Of a stretch of 64,000 nucleotides of DNA, positions 24,301-36,279 are shown piece by piece (within the stretch, counting starts at the first letter, position 1; the number at the start of each line of letters is the position of its first letter). The position numbers and the translations under genes were made by a program. Below the pieces are notes generated by a model, which saw only the letters and a program-made list of their open reading frames with translations, did not search any database and had not been told where the DNA came from. Source of the stretch: Latrodectus hesperus (Eukaryota > Arthropoda > Arachnida > Araneae > Theridiidae); the NCBI GenBank assembly GCA_037975125.1, contig CM075857.1, forward strand, positions 44,738,172-44,802,171. The letters run 5' to 3'.

Positions 24301-26595
24301 GGAATGCAACTAACTTATTTGGATATATTAAAAAATTGAATCTTATCTTTTAACAAATTGTATTTTTCTAGAAACTTAAAATAACAGGAAGAACAAAAAT
24401 TTAAAAATAATTTTACATTTTAAAATATCATGGGGCACATATCCAAGCAATCCCAAAACTACAAATAAAAAATCTTTTAAATCTCATTTAAATTATTTCT
24501 AGTTTTATTTTTTGCAAGATTTAAAATCATTGCATTATCAATGTATGGAAATACAGAAATTTTTAGATATTTTAGATAATTTCAAAATAAATGTCTAATT
24601 TTTTTTTCTTAATTTATAAACTAAACTGAGAAAATTGCACAAGAAACAATAAATAAAATTTTGACAAATAAAATGTTTTTTTTTCTATAATATAAGGTAA
24701 ATGACTAAAAAATTTTTATAAGATAATAACATATCATATTTTTCAATAATTATTTTAAGTTAGAAGTGCATTAATTCATCAAATATATTTTTTTACTGAA
24801 AATTTCTAGTAATAAAAATTTTTGTTTGAACAATTAATCATAAAAGATAATTTTAAAAGTGATTACACTATATTATTTATACATGTACCAGTTCGGAGAA
24901 AAAATTAAAGAAATACTTTTCAGCACACACACATCATAGATATTTAAATCAACTTAAGTATAAAAATACTACAGTAATTAAATATTGTTTTTTCATAGAA
25001 GCAGTAGGTGAATTCCTCAATTATAAATGTTATTAGATGAGATTATAGTAACTTATTAAAGGGAATGGAATTTCTGAAATGATTAAACGATCAAATTATT
25101 TTAAAACATCTTAATGGATATTTAAACTATAATTAATAACATAACATATATTGAGTTACTATGTTGCTTTTTATTAGAATTATGCTAGTTTTGAATAAAT
25201 TTATTAGTTAGAGAATTAATGATGAAATTATTGCCAAAGTAATTTAGTGAAAATAAAGTCCCTAATAAAGAACTTTTAAGATATTAAATATAAATAATAG
25301 CAGACCTAAGAAAGTTTATGCAAATTGGATCCTTTTCAATAAAAATATTACAAGTTGATATAATTTTTATATTATAGCACTATGAAAAACAGAAATATTT
25401 TTGAGAAAAATGTTTTTCTGTTGGTCTATAAAAGCAAAAGAAATTTTGCAATCTAAAAAAGATATGAAATATTTACAGCAGTGAAACAAAAAACAAGGAG
25501 CACAATCATTCTGGAAAATAAAATCATAGAATTGATAAACAATCATGATAATATGTTATTCACATACAAAAAGAAAAAAATAATCAGTCAAAAATAAAAT
25601 AAATGAGGCTTACATGATCTTGTTAAGTCAAAAATCAAAATGATGTGACACTAAATGCATTATTGAGAGTATTGTGGAATTACACTATAACAAAACAATA
25701 TTTAGAGAAGAGTCAATCAAATTACATTTCGGTTTGAAGTTATTTGCTCTTTAGGCATTTTTAAATTAAGGTACTTATTTTCTTTAGGCATATTAGTTTT
25801 TTAGCTCAATTTTTGCAAATTTTACAAGAAAGTAAATAGTTTTAAAATTTTTAACAAAACCAGTATTTTTATGTTAATGTTATATTGCATATAGAAGTTA
25901 AAGCAATTCACCAATAAGAATTTTATGCTTGTTGAATCACAGAAAATTATGATAGACCTATACATATACATATGTATAAAGTAGAGTGTGTTATATATAC
26001 AAAATTATAAAATCACAATGTTTGTGATTAAAATTATAAATCTTTTAATTTAAATCAAAGCGATGAAAATAAATGAAGTATAAAATAAAATGTAAGCATA
26101 AATTTTGTAAGTAGTATTTAAATATAGTAAATGTTTTATCAGCATTCTCAAAATTTTACATATCTGTAACAAAATTATAAGATTACTAATTAAAATAACA
26201 TTTTTATGAAACTAAAAAGATGTTGGTTGACTCTTTTTCTAAATAACATATAATACTTGATTTTCTGTTGAATTATTTAGGTTTTCAAGCAATGATTTAT
26301 AAATTTTTGCTGATTCTTTCTTGATAGCTAGTAACTTGCATACCACATGATAATGGTTATTTGCACACTTGATGAATCAACTGATTCTATAAGTTTATTG
26401 TCTGATCTACATTACATCTCAATAAATATGAAATCTTTTGTTTATAAAAATAATTTCCAATTTGCTCTCTCTAAAAGTGGACCAAAAGCTGTAAGATAAA
26501 GGATTTATTGATAGCTAGAAACAATTTTTCAGATCATAACTCCCATGATATGCAAAAGCTCCCCACTCAATCACAGAGCCATCAACCATCTACTC
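21328..26595. other. Long AT-rich non-coding region
   Basis: More than 5 kb with no supportable gene, transposon ends or RNA gene. The minus frame at 22540-22722 has a mixed composition but no recognisable domain. The segment from about 23000 to 26500 is a monotonous A/T sequence with short (TA) and (A) runs. Confidence 0.6.
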
Positions 26596-27134
26596 CATGG
26601 GTTCCCAAATTTTTTTTCTCTTGTGAACCACTTTCAAAGTTTTACTATTTTCGGTAGACCCCATGCTGCTGCATTTCAACTGTATTCCCAAAACTCCTAA
26701 AAAATATCACCCTAAATTAGGGGTGTTAAGAAAAAAAAATAGCACATTTTCTCCTATTTATTAAAATAATAACTGTGGTTATACAAAATTATAAACATTT
26801 ATTATTACAAACAAATAACAACTGACAAAAAATCAACAATGAACTCAGAAATGTAAATCATATTGTAAAAAAAAAGATAGTCATACTTTTAATGAGATGG
26901 CGCACAGGTGGCACCTTGCAAGTCTCAACATGTGGTATACACTCTTGTACTATTATCTATTGTTCTATTCAATTCTGTGTTTGAACTTAATCTCAAATAT
27001 TTTTGAGTTCCTACCTAGTGAATGATGCTACCTGCCAACGTTGATAGGTAAATCCAAGCCAAAATTTTTGTTCTTTATTATGAAAACCAGAAAATTTTTT
27101 ATGGACCCCCGTGTGGTCTCTTTGGGAACCTATG
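26596..27134. mobile_element. hAT-like non-autonomous element (MITE), 539 bp
   Basis: Inverted ends: the left is CATGGGTTCCCAAA and the inverted right is CATAGGTTCCCAAA. The flanks are ATCTACTC (26588-26595) and ATCTACCC (27135-27142), an 8-bp target-site duplication with one mismatch, as for hAT elements. The subterminal motifs TTGTGAACCACTTTC and GGACCCCCGTGTGG are of the kind seen in hAT-derived MITEs. There is no coding capacity. Confidence 0.72.
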
Positions 27135-27142
27135 ATCTACCC

Positions 27143-28528
27143 ACTAAAGAAATCCCAAAGTTATATTTATAAATGATATCAGAAATGAATATTACTGTTA
27201 AGGCTATGAGAATCAAGAATTATTTAGGATAATCATCCATATTATTTAAGGGAATTTTATTAAATATTAATTAAAACAATTTAAGATTATTTTCTGAAAA
27301 TGTTTTGATAAATAGTACATACATATAATATAAAAAAATAAAATTATAAAAATCAAAAATTTTTTTAAATAATATTTAAGAACTAAAAAGAAAAAGACAT
27401 TATTTTTTCAAACAGATGTTTAATATTTGCCAAAATACTGAAATGAAGGTTTCTTTGAATATTTAAAGCCTTGACTCAAGCTTTCAGCCAAAGTAATTAA
27501 CATAAACTAAGACTTATGATATATTATTAAAAATGTAAATCAAATGGAATATTTATTTTCATGCTTGGGAATTTGGCTTATAGTTCTAACAATTATTTTA
27601 TTTATTAGACATATTTTTATAAATTTGTTTTTATAGTAAACTAATTTTTGTTAGAGGTGAATAATGTATTTGTGCATGAATAATTAAACAATTTTAAATA
27701 AAACTTTGTTTAACATACTGATAGATATAATATTATTTAACTAAGAAAAAGAAAAAATTCTTAAGCACAGCTTTTTAAATTTGAGGTGCCAAAGCAATTT
27801 AAACAAAATTGCAATTGTGGTAAAAATATCAAGTTTTTCAACAGATATTGGGATTATTTCTGTCATTGGTCAAAGATACATGTAATACAATAAAATTATT
27901 CTAAATGCATTTTTAATGAATTTTATTAGATCAAAATTTTAAATTAATTAATTAATAATACCTAATATTTCTGATTTACTTGAAATATTTCTGAGTTTTC
28001 ATGGAATTCTCAAGTGGAAATCTTTTCTCACAATATTTCAATATAAAGATTTTAATCTCTAGATTTTTCTTATATTTTTATTTTCAGATTTTTCTTTTTT
28101 CTTAATGCATGTATGTTTTTAAAACCCAAATATAGGAAATATAATATCCCTAATTCAATTTTCACATAAACATTGTTAAAATAGCAAAAATGTTAAAATG
28201 AAATTAAAATATATGAGCATGAAATCAATAATTTTTAAACTGTGTCAAAAATTATATTTGTTATGCATTTAATTTTACCACTGATCTAAGTAATTTCTTT
28301 TAAGTGATACATGAACTTTTTCAATTCTGTGAGAACTGCTATAAAAATGTTCCAATTGAAATTATTTATGAATACTTTGCATTTAGGAAATTATTTTTTA
28401 CAAAGCTGATATTTTAATAGCTAGATAAAATAGACTTATATTTACAAACAAGTCTCCATTAGAAAATGATTAAGTCGTATTCTTTTCAGTATACAAAAAT
28501 ATTTAGAATGAATTTTTTTTTTTTACTT
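27143..28528. other. AT-rich non-coding region
   Basis: Nothing recognised. Confidence 0.5.
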
Positions 28529-28537
28529 TAACAACTG

Positions 28538-28910
28538 TTGTTTCTAATGACACTTGGACAAGCCAAGTTCGCTATGCCTTTGGCTATGCGAATTTAAGTC
28601 GAAGGGGAGCATCTTTCATTTTAATTAGAGCACCATGTAGGTGAAAGTACGACTTTGCTCTACACACATGCCATAGGGACCCGTTTATAGGGTAGGCAAC
28701 CTTGTATGAATGAGGTGTGAACCTCATTCATAAACTTTGTCCTTTCCTTGTATGAATGAGGTTCACATCTCATTCATACAAGGAAAGGACAAAGACAGGA
28801 TAGATACAGAGAGAAAGTACATCCATGCACGAACTAGGATTTGAACCCAGGACCTCCTTATCCGCAGTCAGGCAAGCTGACCACTAGACAAGTTGGTCGG
28901 CGTGCCTGAC
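28538..28910 (-). mobile_element. tRNA-derived SINE with 9-bp target-site duplication
   Basis: On the minus strand the head runs GTCAGGCACGCCGACCAACT, then TCTAGTGGTCAGCTTGCC (A-box region) and CCTGGGTTCAAATCCTAGT (B box GGTTCAAATCC). A body of about 290 bp follows, containing two copies of CCTTGTATGAATGAGGT in inverted and direct arrangement near 28710-28785. The 9-bp flank TAACAACTG occurs at 28529-28537 and 28911-28919. The far end of the body holds a short palindrome (TTCGC...GCGAA, 28568-28592). Confidence 0.72.
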
Positions 28911-28919
28911 TAACAACTG

Positions 28920-30087
28920 AAAATGGCAATCAATTCAATTCATTTGTCAACTTAATATGCCAAAATCTTCGACATTTGAATTACTAAATATCTCCAAAAA
29001 ACAAGCATTTAAAGATGTTCTGAAATTTATCATTTAGGATAAAATTGCTTTCTTATATGTATGTAGTCAAATAAAATAATAGAGATATAAAATATCTTCT
29101 TCTTTATCAAAAAATTCCTTTCTTAAAGCAATTTTTTAGGAATTGGTTACTTTCAGCTTTATATATCAACAAACAAAATTAATTAGAATTTTCTGTTATA
29201 GTTAAAAACCTTAAATTTTACTTACTTAATGTATTTACAATACATATTAATTGTTCTTACTGTTATATTCAGTGGTTTTGTCACATTTTCTTTTTGAAAT
29301 AATATTAATCTGACAGACTAAAGCTGCTTTGAATATAACCAAATAAAAGTTTTATATTTCTAGAAACTTACTATTGCAAGAAATAATTAAAGAAATATTT
29401 TTTAATATAAATTTCCATATTTCTTTGAATATATTCTACATTAAACTATTTTTTATATGATTATAGATAAAAGAGGAATTAAAGTTCATAGTTTGGTTTT
29501 TAAATCTTTGACAAAACCTTAATCCACCACTTTTTTATAATAAGAGTTATCAGGGCTAATATATTAATTTTCTGTTTGTTCTGATAATGGAAATCATAAG
29601 AATCAACAAGGTACTAAATCAACTATGTAATTTTTTGATATATTATGTACCACTTGATATGTAACAATGACTAAAATACTCAATTAGTTATCAGTAGGAG
29701 GAGTAAATTTTATTAAACAAAACATATATTAGCTAAGTACATCTTTAACATGTTAGTGGATAGTTATTATATAAATTGCTATTTTTTTCTCTGAAATTAT
29801 TATAATCTAGATTATAAATTTTAATTACAAAAAATACTTTGTAGATTCATATAAACATTTCACAAGAATTTAAAATATAAAAATCACAGCATTTAATATT
29901 TCAACAATGTGGAGGTAAATAAGCTAATCATTAAAATTCTTTTAAATTTTTTTCCATGTATAAATATGAATAAAAAATTAAGCAATTAATAAATATCAGT
30001 ATTTTATCTTTTAATAATCAATAATAAGATGAAATAAAAACTTGTTGATGCAGAGAAACCTAAATGGAGTAATACACAAACTTGGGA
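28920..30087. other. AT-rich non-coding region 3' of the zinc-finger gene
   Basis: It probably includes the 3' UTR of the minus-strand zinc-finger gene. I could not find a convincing AATAAA signal close to the stop codon. Confidence 0.5.
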
Positions 30088-30621
30088 TTATGAATTCTCT
30101 TTTTTAATATGTGTTGAGCCATGCTTTATGAGATTTCTCTTTCTATTGAAAATTTTACCACAGATTTCGCAAGGCAAATGTTTAGGAGATACGTGAAGTG
30201 CTCTGTGGCTCATGAGATTGCTTTTTTCCGAAAAACTTTTATTACACAAATCACACACATAAGGTTTCTCACCAGTATGTATTCGAAAATGACACGTAAG
30301 AGTGTATTTTTCACTAAAAGCTTTGGAACAAATAATGCATACATGAGGTTTTTTCTTCATGTGAACTGCATTGATATGTCCATTCAGATGACTTTTTCTC
30401 TTGAATTTCTTATCGCATAATTCACACGAATAAGGAGTCACACCAGTATGAAGATCGAGATGCCTGACTAAATTAGACTTGAGAGTGAAACTTTTCCCAC
30501 ATAAATCACAAACATGCAATTTTTCGTTTAGGTGAATGAGGCAGTGCCTGGCAAGTCTGTTTTTAAATTGGAATTCCTTACCACAGATGTGACAGTTATA
30601 AATTTTCTCTACTAGATTCAT
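30088..30621 (-). CDS. C2H2 zinc-finger protein with six fingers
   Basis: The frame encodes 177 residues from the ATG at 30621. Six classical C2H2 fingers (C-x2-C-x12-H-x3-H) fill almost the whole protein. Each begins with a C-x2-C pair (CHIC, CDLC, CELC, CIIC, CDLC, CEIC), and finger 3 has a four-residue His spacing. Only the linker between fingers 4 and 5 is the canonical TGEKPY; the others are diverged (NEKLH, TGVTPY, KKKPH, SPKHL). Such proteins bind DNA in the nucleus, but the target cannot be deduced and no KRAB, BTB or ZAD domain is visible. The frame stays open 5' of this ATG to a possible acceptor CTTTTAG near 30720, with no other ATG. The true start may therefore lie in an upstream exon, and the protein may be longer. 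Cysteines, histidines and the frame are intact, so I call it a gene rather than a relic. Confidence 0.82.
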   Translation of the reverse strand: MNLVEKIYNCHICGKEFQFKNRLARHCLIHLNEKLHVCDLCGKSFTLKSNLVRHLDLHTGVTPYSCELCDKKFKRKSHLNGHINAVHMKKKPHVCIICSKAFSEKYTLTCHFRIHTGEKPYVCDLCNKSFSEKSNLMSHRALHVSPKHLPCEICGKIFNRKRNLIKHGSTHIKKENS

Positions 30622-30719
30622 GGCCAATTTTCTTGTTTTTTCATAGCATTTTATAAGTTTTGAATTCAAAGCCTCCGGGGAGGTGATTTGGGACAGGCAG
30701 TTTTGAAGCTGTTTGCTAA
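30622..30719 (-). other. Possible 5' extension of the zinc-finger coding exon
   Basis: Directly upstream of the zinc-finger ATG, the frame remains open for about 33 codons (including SKQLQNCLSQITSPEALNSK). It ends at an in-frame TAA seven bases before a pyrimidine-rich ACTTTTAG. This looks like an internal exon start with the first coding exon further upstream. No donor or first exon could be identified. Confidence 0.4.
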
Positions 30720-31517
30720 AAGTTGCTTATAGCTTATAATGAGGAGTAGACATGATCTGTAAACATTCTTTGATTGTTTGGTATGGTATTGTTGGATTGA
30801 TCCTTAAAATATATTGATTGTTAATGGTAGTATCTGTGACAAAAATCGTCGGAGGAGCGAACACTAGTGTCTCAAGATAGAGCCCAGATTGTCGGCTTCA
30901 GAAGATTTTAGCTATGATTCAGTAACTTGGCGATGTAAATATTGCGATAAATTTATCTAGTTAGCAAGTTTATTCTATTGAATATTTATACTCGTTTTCT
31001 TTTAACTTACCTTTCTAAAACTTAGCATATTTTTCTTGTATAAAATACTAAGTTTCTTCTAAAATCTTTTGTACATATAACTGAGAAAAATTAGTAAATT
31101 ATTATTAATAAATTTCTTTATTTATGAAAATTAAAATCTTATTTTTTCAAACAAATGACTTATACTTAGAATCACATTAGATATTTATTGTATTAGCTTG
31201 GGATTTATCTTAGTAGAATTTTTAATTTAAAAGATAGACAGTATAAACATTAAATAAAAAATATTTTAATTCTGCAGTTTTTTTAATTGAAGCTTAATTG
31301 TTAAAACAATTCACGTTAACAAAGAAAAGGCATGACATAAATTTTAATTAAATTAAAACAAACAACTTGAGCTAATAAATTTATAATTAAACCTAACATA
31401 AAATATAGTTTATGATATGAGCATGATAAAGTGGGAAAAAAATACTTGAAATAAAATGAATTTATAATGAAACCAGGTATTTGTCATATAAGCATGGTAA
31501 AGTGACAATTTATAAAT

Positions 31518-31772
31518 GGCACAGGTGCCGTATAAACCAGGATGCCAAATTTTGAGTTTGGCGATTTTTTCAGCAGATTTTCTTATGTATCTGTCAAACT
31601 GGTTTTTGTTACATCACAGAGTTGGAGATCTATAAAAATTATTCAGTAAATTCAATTTTGGCAACCGCAGTATTTACGTCATCAATCGCGTCACAATACG
31701 TCATCTTGACAACATTTTTTCATCGCCAAAAAACTCAGAATTTGGATCCCTGGATTATACGGCACTTGTGCC
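31518..31772. mobile_element. MITE, 255 bp, with ~50-bp inverted repeats
   Basis: The left end is GGCACAGGTGCCGTATAAAC and the inverted right end is GGCACAAGTGCCGTATAATC. Both continue with CCAGG, CCAAATT and TGAGTTT...GGCGA. The flanks are TTATAAAT (31510-31517) and TTAAAAAT (31773-31780), an imperfect 8-bp duplication. The outermost 12 bp of each end form a small palindrome. It is non-coding. The 8-bp flank fits a hAT-like parent, but the TIR does not identify one. Confidence 0.75.
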
Positions 31773-32444
31773 TTAAAAATATTTTGTTTGGTATATTTAG
31801 TGAAAAAAATTTATTTAATTTCACCTTTAACTTTTATACACATGATATTTTATTCCCATTTATGTTTATAATATCTTTATTAAAAGCACAGAAATCAGAA
31901 GGAAATATGATACCGAGTGGCTTTAAATCTTTTATACATATAAATAAGAGAATTTATAAATTATTTATAAATTTTCTCATTTTTCAAGATTTAAAAACTT
32001 ATTTTTTCAAATAAATGAGTTTTACTCTTAAATTGAACTACAGATGTTCAATATTTACTGCTTGTGATTTTTCTTATTTAGAATTTTTAATTTAAAAAAT
32101 AGACAATGTACATACTAAATAAGGAAATATTTTAATTCTGCAGTTTTTTTATATTTTTTTATTGAAATTTATATTACATCCAAAGCTTATTAAAGCAATT
32201 CATGAGTGCAAAAATTTTTTCAAACAATTTTTAACTTAAATTGACAAAAATTTTAATTTTGGCATTGAAAAAAAAATTGAGATATTAATTTATAATTAAA
32301 CCATGATAATGTGTCAAAAACAATTTATTTAGAAAAATTAATTTTACCATGGCATTTTATTCCTCCATTTATGTTTATCTTTATTAAAATACAGATATCA
32401 GAAGAAAATGTGATAGTTGCAATCCATCCTTCTTAGATACTTAC

Positions 32445-32651
32445 ATATTATCCCGTCGACCATATCTGCGAAAAAAATGCCGTGATTTAGCATGATATAT
32501 AATACAAATAAAGTTTTTATCTATCTGTATTTTATATGGTGCTATAAGTAAACTATTTTGCTTTTTCTTCATATTTCAAAAAATAATTATAAAAATTTGC
32601 CAAAATTCTACAACTTATTCTTAAGGCGAAAAAAGGTCGACGGGATAATAT
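32445..32651. mobile_element. Small MITE, 207 bp
   Basis: A perfect 17-bp inverted end, ATATTATCCCGTCGACC, is present on both sides. It encloses about 170 bp of AT-rich DNA and is followed by similar GCGAAAAAA/TTTTTTCGCC subterminal sequence. No coding capacity and no clear target duplication. Confidence 0.65.
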
Positions 32652-33599
32652 ATAAATAACCATTCTTTTTTACGTAATCGCTTTTCGCTCGCACACAAGA
32701 AATTATAGGAATGTAAATAAGCAAATCGAAGACCATAGGGTTTCTAAAACTAAGTCTGAATAATATTCACATTTCATACCGCCAAATTATTGTAACTACT
32801 TTCTTCTTGTGCGCATACCACAGACCATTATTTATCTTGGTCGTTGCAACACCCCCTAATCGGGGGTGTTGGTCGTTGACGCATACGTTAGTACTCCTAT
32901 CTGGAGCCGACGTTTAGGGCTCTATCTTGAGATACTGTTGGAGCAAACCTGGGTGAATTCGCGGGCGAAAGAGTGATGTCGGAAAACGTCATATTATAGG
33001 CGTTCAGAGTAAAACTTAATTCCTGAAAGTTATAAATATCTAGCAGGGCACCGGAAACACACAAAGCAATTATTTAATTTTTCTTTCTTCCTTTTATTTT
33101 TTTTTCTCAATTGGAAATAATGTTTGCGATTAACTCTTATCTTTTTTTATGATAAAGATTAATTCCTGATAAAGCTTTACAAAGGTCATTAAAATAATTT
33201 TTTAATATTAGCCCTTACCTTTTTATTAAAAATTAATTAAATTATTTATATATGATAATAAAACAAATAAAAATATTTATTTTATAAAAATTAACATTTT
33301 TATAAAATTTTACAAAGTTTATTAATTTTATGAAATTAAGATGTCTGAGGGATTCAAATGATAGAAATTATATTGACTAAAAAATGCTCTATTCTAGGAA
33401 ATAAGTCATATATATATGTACGTATTCAGGATTTTCTTCAATTCTGTTTGGAAGGATTTAAATTGGGATTTTTAATATTTGATCTACTTGAATTCCTTGG
33501 GAAGAAAACCTGTCTTTTAATTATATAGCTAATGGTGAGCCATTATTCATGTGATTGAGTGATATTTTATTGCACCCTTTTCCTTTGCAAATGTTTCGT
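32652..33599. other. Non-coding region, GC-richer at 32820-33010
   Basis: The segment 32820-33010 is richer in GC than its surroundings and includes one arm of the inverted pair described upstream of the zinc-finger gene. It could hold the zinc-finger promoter or first exon. I see no decisive motif. Confidence 0.4.
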
Positions 33600-35024
33600 G
33601 CATAGAATATTAAGGAGAGCGTTTCATACCTGGTTGATACAAGAAGAACGCTAGCTTCTTGAAGGAGTATGAATTAGGATGGGTGTTCATTTAGAAATTA
33701 TCAAGGCGACGTGATACAGGTTCTATAGGATTGTTCGGTCTGATTTACTGGCAGTGATGAATATATGACATCCATAATCCAACCTTAAGACTGGACTATC
33801 TTTAGTAGGTGAAATGTTCGTGCACCACCCGTCTTACTTACAATTGCTTTCAAGGCATTTAGTTTCTTTAGAGTGTCTTTTCTTTTTTAAATGAAATGAT
33901 TGCGGAAAATCAAGTTATGTAAAGAATACAGACCTAAAATTCCCAAATGCTGATTTCATCGAATAGGTTGCTGATTAATATATAATTTAAATTTAGATTG
34001 TTTCCTCTGGCCGAGAAATTAAGGACTGAATATTTTTGAGGATCCACCATAAGTTTCCATTGTTGGCACAATTCCTGTAGTTTAATAAGACCATTTGTCG
34101 GTTTGACTTATAAATCTTTCTAGGTTTGCAGATTTCTACCGTAATGTTATGCATTCTGCATAAATAAAGCACTCAATGAAATCGGGAATTATTTCACGAA
34201 TGTCTGTCATAAATATGGTAAAAGAGGAAAGGATATAATACACTTCCTTGAGGGAAGCCCCTATGGAAGGATATTTAGTCTGATAAATCACTCCTCCATT
34301 TAAAATGGAAGCTTCGTTTCACGATAAAATTATAAATCCATAGTGCCGCATTACCTTTAATATTTGTATTTAATAACTTTAAAACTAAGCCACCCTGTCA
34401 TACGTAATTATAAGCTTTTGCAATATCTACAGTAACACACACAATAAACTTTTTGGAGGATCGAGCAGATATAATATAATAATGGATGATAGATAAGATG
34501 CTGCCGTAGCCTTTATTTAGCGAAAATCCTTGGTGATTTACATTGAGAGTCGGTGATGCATATACATAATTGGTAAGCCTCTTTATAATCATGCACTTAA
34601 CAGTTTTACAAAGAAAGCTAGTAAGAGAAATAGGTCGGTAAGATTTGATGTCACTAGAACTTTTCCCTGGTTTTAGAATGGGGATCATAATAGACTTTTT
34701 CCATATTTCCAGAACTATTCTTGTTATCCATGATTTATTTATAATATTTAAGAGGCAGCTAAAGTTATTATGATCTATGCCTTGAAGTATCTTTGCCGAG
34801 ATTTTATCATGATCAACTGTTGTGTTTTTACATTGGGCGATCTCTTTCTGTAGTTCTGTCAATGAAAAAGGTTGGTTGTATGAATACTTGATGTCTGCGT
34901 TGAAATCTAGTGGCATTTCTTCAGAAATAGGATATGCATAAGAATATTTTGCAAAGAGATTTTCTTGAGCGACAGCGTTAGTTATTGCTATGGATCCATC
35001 CATTATATATAAATGTGTGTACAT
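33600..35024 (-). pseudogene. LINE reverse transcriptase remnant
   Basis: The open part (35024-34398) contains LTELQKEIAQCKNTTVDHDK, WKKSIMIPILKPGKSSSDIK, SYRPISLTSFLCKTVKCMII, and a motif-A-like VTVDIAKAYNYV. Downstream of the first stop, other frames give RGLPQGSVLYPFLF (motif B, 'GLPQGS-x-L-x-P-x-LF'). A decayed thumb region follows, to the 'LRLDYGCHIF...A' segment near 33750. The YADD/FADD box is not intact. It cannot be active. Confidence 0.78.
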
Positions 35025-35649
35025 TTGGGTATACTATTCTGAAAACTTTTTAGAATATTGTAAATATCTTTGGTTTATCAGACAGATGATACAGTACTCT
35101 CCCAGAAACAGCGAGACATGGATAATATACAGGAGTGGAGTTTAACTGCAATCTTCTTACATCGTATCCATGTGTTCACGTTACAAGACCTGTTAGCGGT
35201 ATGTCAGTCTTCTTTTTTTTCCTAATGAATAACTGCATTTTGAGTTCCACCAAGGAGGATAGGATTTTGGCGGAAACTTTTGCCATTTTTGAAATTTAAC
35301 TAATTTATATATACAAATGTCGCTGAATTGATTGGGAGTTTCTAATTTGTTAATTCCTTGAACTGATTGTTTGAGATGTTTCTGATGATGATTAATTGAG
35401 AGTTCTAGTTTTAAATTGACTGAGTGTTTCTAATTTTTCCTTTCCTTTAACCAAGTATTTCATTAAAGGAAATGAGAAAACATCATTCAGCAAAATCCGC
35501 CCTCATCATTGCGGGTTTTTACCAATGAGAGAAATAATAGTATTCATTGGTACATGAACACTACCAAATGAATCTGGCTGGTTATTGATAGTGCACAAAT
35601 GAAAAATATCTGATGCCACTATGCAGTTATCAATAAGAAAGGGTTTTGA

Positions 35650-36239
35650 TGGGATCCAAAATGTGTGTGAACCTTAGTGTTTAAAAGGTAAAAATTACCT
35701 TTTTATATCCATTCAGAAAACTCGAAGATTTTGGGGAGTTTTGGAGAGACTCCCGAAACCACACACACAGTATGCCGAAAGTTAAAATATCCAAGTATAA
35801 TGAAAGGTGACCTGAATAGTGTCCTGAAGGTGATATTGTCAAACCAAATGCTTGAACATTTTCTAGGAGGGTTGTACACATTTATTATGAAAAGAGTGAA
35901 GGAGGAAAACGCGACTTTTTTACTGCCAAGAACTCCCGACTTTCATCTGAATGACGAATTGTTTTATAGATTTATATTGGATAAGATTTATCAATGGCAG
36001 TTAGGAGATTGTCATAACGAAATATAGTATCAATAAAACTATATTTCGTTAAGACAGAGGCCACTATTTCTGTCGCAACGAAATATAGTTTTATTGGTTA
36101 AGAAGAAAGGATCTTGTTGTTTTTTTTCAGAAACGTTTCTTGAAGAGTAATAAAACTTGAAGAAAAATAAGTTGAAACATGGACGCTTGTTAGAAATACT
36201 TCTATAATTCCAGGGCAGAATAAAAAGCTTATTAGGCAT
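35650..36239 (-). pseudogene. LINE endonuclease remnant
   Basis: The minus-strand frame starts LFILPWNYRSISNKRPCFNL, matching the 'I-x-QWN-x-RS-x-x-NK' start of LINE endonucleases. After a shift it gives LLQETFLKK (catalytic Glu in 'QET') and NKTIFRCDRN. Later it gives INVYNPPRKC and FIILGYFNFRH, the degraded 'GDFNAHH' box in which the Asp is now Tyr. A 66-bp hairpin lies between the QET part and the NPP part. Multiple stops interrupt it. Confidence 0.7.
36031..36096. repeat. 66-bp hairpin with perfect 20-bp arms
   Basis: The left arm is CAATAAAACTATATTTCGTT and the right arm is its exact inverse, at 36077-36096. GACAGA/TCTGTC pairing lies further in. A third copy of the stem (AACGAAATATAGT) precedes it at about 36016-36028, making overlapping palindromes inside the LINE endonuclease remnant. 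Confidence 0.9.
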
Positions 36240-36279
36240 GAATATATGGGAAAATGAGGTAAAAACAACCAGAGAAATT

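Larger units (their letters stand above)
30850..32950. repeat. Inverted repeat pair and diverged direct repeats upstream of the zinc-finger gene
   Basis: A segment at about 30853-30900, read inverted, matches about 32903-32947. Shared blocks include TCTCAAGATAGAGCCC and GTCGGCT with CAGA. Between them, 31130-31320 and 31990-32170 are diverged direct copies sharing ATATTTTAATTCTGCAGTTT. The segment 31836-31905 resembles 32350-32420, sharing CATTTATGTTTAT and ATCAGAAG. The layout suggests local duplication and inversion in the gene's 5' flank. Confidence 0.6.
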
